Shown piece by piece: positions 61,647-64,000 of a DNA stretch of 64,000 bases. Below the pieces are notes generated by a model. That model did not search any database. It had not been told where the DNA came from and saw only the letters and a program-made list of their open reading frames with translations. The DNA is taken from the NCBI RefSeq assembly GCF_002105555.1, contig NZ_CP020612.1, positions 2,720,001 to 2,784,000 on the forward strand, given 5' to 3'. How positions within the stretch are numbered: the first letter of the stretch is position 1; each line of letters starts with the position of its first letter. Made by a program: the position numbers and the translations under genes. Origin of the DNA: Paracoccus contaminans (GTDB lineage Bacteria; Pseudomonadota; Alphaproteobacteria; Rhodobacterales; Rhodobacteraceae).

Positions 61647-61730
61647 TGGTACCCGTGGTCGGACTCGAACCGACATGCCTTGCGGCGGCGGATTTTGAGT
61701 CCGCTGCGTCTACCATTCCGCCACACGGGC
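61647..61730 (-). tRNA. tRNA-Leu (anticodon CAA)
   Basis: On the minus strand the 84-nt sequence starts GCCCGTGTGGCGGAATGGTA and ends with an encoded CCA. The anticodon arm is GCGGA-CTCAAAA-TCCGC, giving anticodon CAA. A variable arm (CGCCGCAAGGCATG) and a T-arm (GTCGG-TTCGAGT-CCGAC) are present. The acceptor stem pairs with one G-U pair at the first position. It lies between the histidine kinase gene and a small membrane protein gene. Confidence 0.95.
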
Positions 61731-61842
61731 CATCGACCTTGCGCCCTTTTAGGCGGGTTTGCCCTATGCCGCAACCCTGCCCTTGCCGCCGCACGGCGGC
61801 TGGGGCACCTGAAGCGGATATGCCCTGCCGAAAGCGGTCCTC

Positions 61843-62046
61843 ATGTCACTTGTCCGCAACGAGCGTCTCAAGCTCGCCGCCGGTTTCCTCAATGCCATCA
61901 GCATCGGGCTGATCGGCATCGCCATCCTGCGGCCGGTGGTTGAAACACATCAGGCATCCTATCTGACCCTTGCTGCCTGGTCGGGGATCGGTCTTGCGAT
62001 CCACGGCGTTGCCCAATACATATTGGGCTATCTGCGGAAGGACTGA
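61843..62046 (+). CDS. small membrane protein of unknown function
   Basis: A 67-residue protein with two hydrophobic helices (KLAAGFLNAISIGLIGIAIL and LTLAAWSGIGLAIHGVAQYI) and a charged end (GYLRKD). No family is named. The composition and the neighbour gene five bases downstream support its reality. Confidence 0.65.
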   Translation: MSLVRNERLKLAAGFLNAISIGLIGIAILRPVVETHQASYLTLAAWSGIGLAIHGVAQYILGYLRKD

Positions 62047-62050
62047 AACC

Positions 62051-62167
62051 ATGACCGCATTCGACATCATCGTGCCGGCCGCCGCCCTTGGGGTTGCCCT
62101 TGTGATGGCCATGATCGTTCGTGGCACCGACAAGCCGCAAGCCCCTGTCCGCCATCCGGCTGAATGA
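62051..62167 (+). CDS. 38-residue membrane peptide
   Basis: MTAFDIIVPAAALGVALVMA and then a short polar tail ending RHPAE: one membrane helix with a cytoplasmic end. It starts five bases after the previous small membrane protein, so both are probably co-expressed. Very short; function unknown. Confidence 0.5.
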   Translation: MTAFDIIVPAAALGVALVMAMIVRGTDKPQAPVRHPAE

Positions 62168-62265
62168 CCGCCAATCACTAGGGCAATCCCTGCGCCCCGC
62201 CTTGGCATGCAACGACCATGCGGCCCTGCCCGCGACGATCAGGGGCCGGCCTTGGCCTGAAGCGA

Positions 62266-63213
62266 TCAGCCCCCTGCCAGCCTGGCCTGCCTTGCGGCGC
62301 GAAGCCGTGCGAAATCATCGCCCGCATGATACGAGGACCGCGTCAGCGGCGTGGCCGAAACCATCAGGAATCCCTTGCCCCAGGCCGCCTTTTCATAGCC
62401 CGCGAACTCTTCGGGCGTGACGAAGCGATCGACCCGGTGGTGCTTGGGCGTCGGCTGCAGGTATTGGCCGATGGTGATGAAATCGATCCCGGCCGCGCGC
62501 ATGTCATCCATGACCTGCAGCACCCCCTGCCGATCCTCGCCCAGCCCCACCATGATGCCCGATTTGGTGAACATTGCCGGGTCAAGTTCCTTGACGCGCT
62601 GCAGCAGCCGCAGCGAATGGAAATAGCGCGCGCCCGGCCGCACCGTCGGATAAAGCCCCGGCACCGTTTCGAGATTGTGGTTGAACACGTCGGGCCGCGC
62701 CTCGACCACCGTTTCCAGCGCCCCCGGCTGTGCCTTGAGAAAGTCGGGGGTCAGCACCTCGATGGTCGAATCGGGGCTGCGATGGCGGATCGCGCGAATG
62801 GTCTGGGCAAAATGATCGGCCCCGCCATCATCCAGATCGTCCCGGTCCACGCTGGTGATGACGACATGCTTGAGCGCCAGCTTCTGCACGGCATGGGCGA
62901 CGCGCCCCGGCTCGAACACGTCCAGCGCGCGCGGCTTGCCGGTGATGACGTTGCAGAAGGAACAGCCGCGGGTGCAGATCTCGCCCATGATCATCATGGT
63001 GGCGTGACCCTGGCTCCAGCATTCGCCGACATTGGGGCAGCCGGCCTGTTCGCAGACGGTGGACAGGCGGTTGTCGCGCAGGATGTCGCGCGTGGCCTTG
63101 TATCCGGCGCTGACCGGGGCCTTGACGCGGATCCAGGCCGGCTTGGCGGGCTGCGCCTGATCGGGGCGATGAGCCTTTTCGGGATGGCGCAGGATCGGCG
63201 GCGCGTCGGACAT
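62266..63213 (-). CDS. lipA: lipoyl synthase
   Basis: A 315-residue radical SAM enzyme that inserts two sulfurs into octanoyl chains on lipoyl-dependent enzymes. It has the auxiliary cluster motif ([16 protein letters not shown]), the radical SAM motif ([10 protein letters not shown]), [80 protein letters not shown] and the C-terminal RSSYHAG with the conserved Ser ligand. The length is normal. The start ATG at 63213 fits the family N-terminus. Confidence 0.97.
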   Translation of the reverse strand: MSDAPPILRHPEKAHRPDQAQPAKPAWIRVKAPVSAGYKATRDILRDNRLSTVCEQAGCPNVGECWSQGHATMMIMGEICTRGCSFCNVITGKPRALDVFEPGRVAHAVQKLALKHVVITSVDRDDLDDGGADHFAQTIRAIRHRSPDSTIEVLTPDFLKAQPGALETVVEARPDVFNHNLETVPGLYPTVRPGARYFHSLRLLQRVKELDPAMFTKSGIMVGLGEDRQGVLQVMDDMRAAGIDFITIGQYLQPTPKHHRVDRFVTPEEFAGYEKAAWGKGFLMVSATPLTRSSYHAGDDFARLRAARQARLAGG

Positions 63214-63383
63214 GGAACCCTCGCGGAAAAGGCCGGCGCCGCATGCGGGCCGGCAGGCTGGTCCCAGACCTAATCCCTCGAGAGGGCTTGATCAACCTGC
63301 GCCTGATGATCAGATTACCGCCGACTTCGTGGCGGCGCCTCAGGCGGTGTCCGCCGCATCGCCCCAACAAAGAGGATGCCCCC

Positions 63384-63929
63384 ATGAAAGTTGGCGAAAA
63401 GCTGCCCGAGGTAACGTTCCAGACTCGCCTGCGCGACGAGACGATCGAAGGGCCGAACCCCTATCGCTGGGAAGCGCTGACCACGAGCGACTATTTCAAG
63501 GGCAAGCGCGTCGTGCTGTTCTCTCTGCCCGGCGCCTTCACGCCGACCTGCTCGACCTACCAGCTGCCGGGTTTCGAAAAGGCAGCGGCGGAAATGGCAG
63601 AGCTTGGCATTGACGCGATCTATTGCCTGTCGGTCAACGATGCCTTCGTCATGAACCAGTGGGCCAAGCAGCAGGGCCTGGAAAACGTCAAGGTGATCCC
63701 TGACGGGTCGGGCGAGTTCACCGAAAAGGTCGGCATGCTGGTGCGCAAGGACAATCTCGGCTTTGGCTGCCGGTCCTGGCGCTATGCGGCCATCATCGAT
63801 GACGGGGTGGTTGAAAAGCTGTTCGAGGAACCGGGCCGCTGCGACAACCACGGCGAAGACCCCTATGGCGAATCCTCGCCCGAGACGGTGCTGGCCTATC
63901 TGCGCGAACACCAGGGCGCGAAGGCCTGA
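63384..63929 (+). CDS. peroxiredoxin (Prx5-like)
   Basis: A 181-residue thiol peroxidase: MKVGEKLPEVTFQTRLRDET, then RVVLFSLPGAFTPTCSTYQL with the peroxidatic Cys in PTCST (near residue 59), IYCLSVNDAFVMNQWAKQQG, VKVIPDGSGEFTEKVGMLVR, LGFGCRSWRYAAIIDDGVVE and a Cys in EEPGRCDNHG. The pattern is that of Prx5/AhpE-type peroxiredoxins with PGAFTPTCS. It reduces hydroperoxides with a thiol partner such as glutaredoxin. The start at 63384 has AAAGAGGA upstream. Confidence 0.93.
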   Translation: MKVGEKLPEVTFQTRLRDETIEGPNPYRWEALTTSDYFKGKRVVLFSLPGAFTPTCSTYQLPGFEKAAAEMAELGIDAIYCLSVNDAFVMNQWAKQQGLENVKVIPDGSGEFTEKVGMLVRKDNLGFGCRSWRYAAIIDDGVVEKLFEEPGRCDNHGEDPYGESSPETVLAYLREHQGAKA

Positions 63930-63942
63930 CCGGCCCCCAGGC

Positions 63943-63965
63943 GCGGCCGCCCCATCGGCGGCCGC
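63943..63965. terminator. hairpin after the peroxiredoxin gene
   Basis: GCGGCCGCC-CCATC-GGCGGCCGC is a perfect 9-base-pair stem 14 bases after the stop. No T-run follows, so the termination type is uncertain. Confidence 0.5.
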
Positions 63966-64000
63966 AACTTCGGCTGCGGCAGCATGCTGCGCGCCTCAGC

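Overview
The window is a GC-rich alphaproteobacterial chromosome or large replicon, most likely Rhodobacterales/Paracoccaceae and Paracoccus-like. This rests on codon use, the monothiol Grx4-BolA pair, lipA, DUF883/YqjE genes and an alphaproteobacterial tRNA-Leu. No ribosomal or other marker gene allows a species call.

Region 1 (1-12.3 kb) is a metal-handling accessory block. A SulP transporter runs off the left edge. A minus-strand copper cluster follows: a DUF305/YVTN beta-propeller fusion, two small secreted Cys/His proteins, a DUF411 protein, a CopA-type P1B ATPase with YHS and CPMHP domains, and a Met-rich multicopper oxidase. A membrane cytochrome c and an ATP-grasp-like protein lie on the plus strand. 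Then come yqaA, an MFS exporter with a His-rich tail and a CsoR/RcnR-family (DmeR-like) repressor with a near-ideal C-tract/G-tract operator palindrome.

Region 2 (12.5-27.4 kb) is a prophage remnant, all on the minus strand. From its upstream end it has a 5'-truncated giant polyvalent protein, a duplicated beta-helix tail spike, small tail/receptor genes (one with an in-frame amber stop), a set of small membrane proteins, an endolysin, a holin-like protein and a strong terminator. Terminase, portal, capsid and integrase genes are absent. A 20-22 bp element occurs three times, each copy 21-28 nt before a phage start codon. At about 27.4 kb the phage sequence abuts a VOC-family gene that lacks its N-terminus.

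Region 3 (27.4-30.4 kb) is ordinary chromosome: the VOC remnant, DUF883 and YqjE-like membrane-stress proteins, grxD and bolA.

Region 4 (30.9-55.5 kb) is the centrepiece, a nearly complete non-flagellar type III secretion system. The core is sctI-J-K-L-N-O-Q-R-S-T-U, mostly coupled by ATGA overlaps, followed by a YscE-like co-chaperone, a 54-residue Met-rich ORF, then sctD-X-Y-V. The order X-Y-V and the YscE/YscG-like chaperones resemble the Ysc family. The outer-membrane secretin is split, however. An N0/N1 protein opens the locus (compare rhizobial RhcC1). The pore is a CpaC/RcpA-type secretin at the far end, followed by a CpaD-like lipoprotein and a TadD-like TPR lipoprotein, so the outer-membrane module looks derived from a Tad pilus system. 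Candidate substrates flank the machine: a 999-aa modular protein with SH3, LysM and a C-terminal DUF6973-like domain, followed by a small secreted partner; a protein with a GDPH/DUF1521-like (NopE-type autoprocessing) domain; and a 77-aa Gly-rich heptad-repeat protein behind two TPR chaperones.

Region 5 (55.5-64 kb) has a glycosyltransferase, a TIGR01244-type phosphatase/sulfurtransferase-like protein, secreted PepSY-like proteins next to an OmpR/histidine-kinase pair, tRNA-Leu(CAA), small membrane proteins, lipA and a peroxiredoxin.
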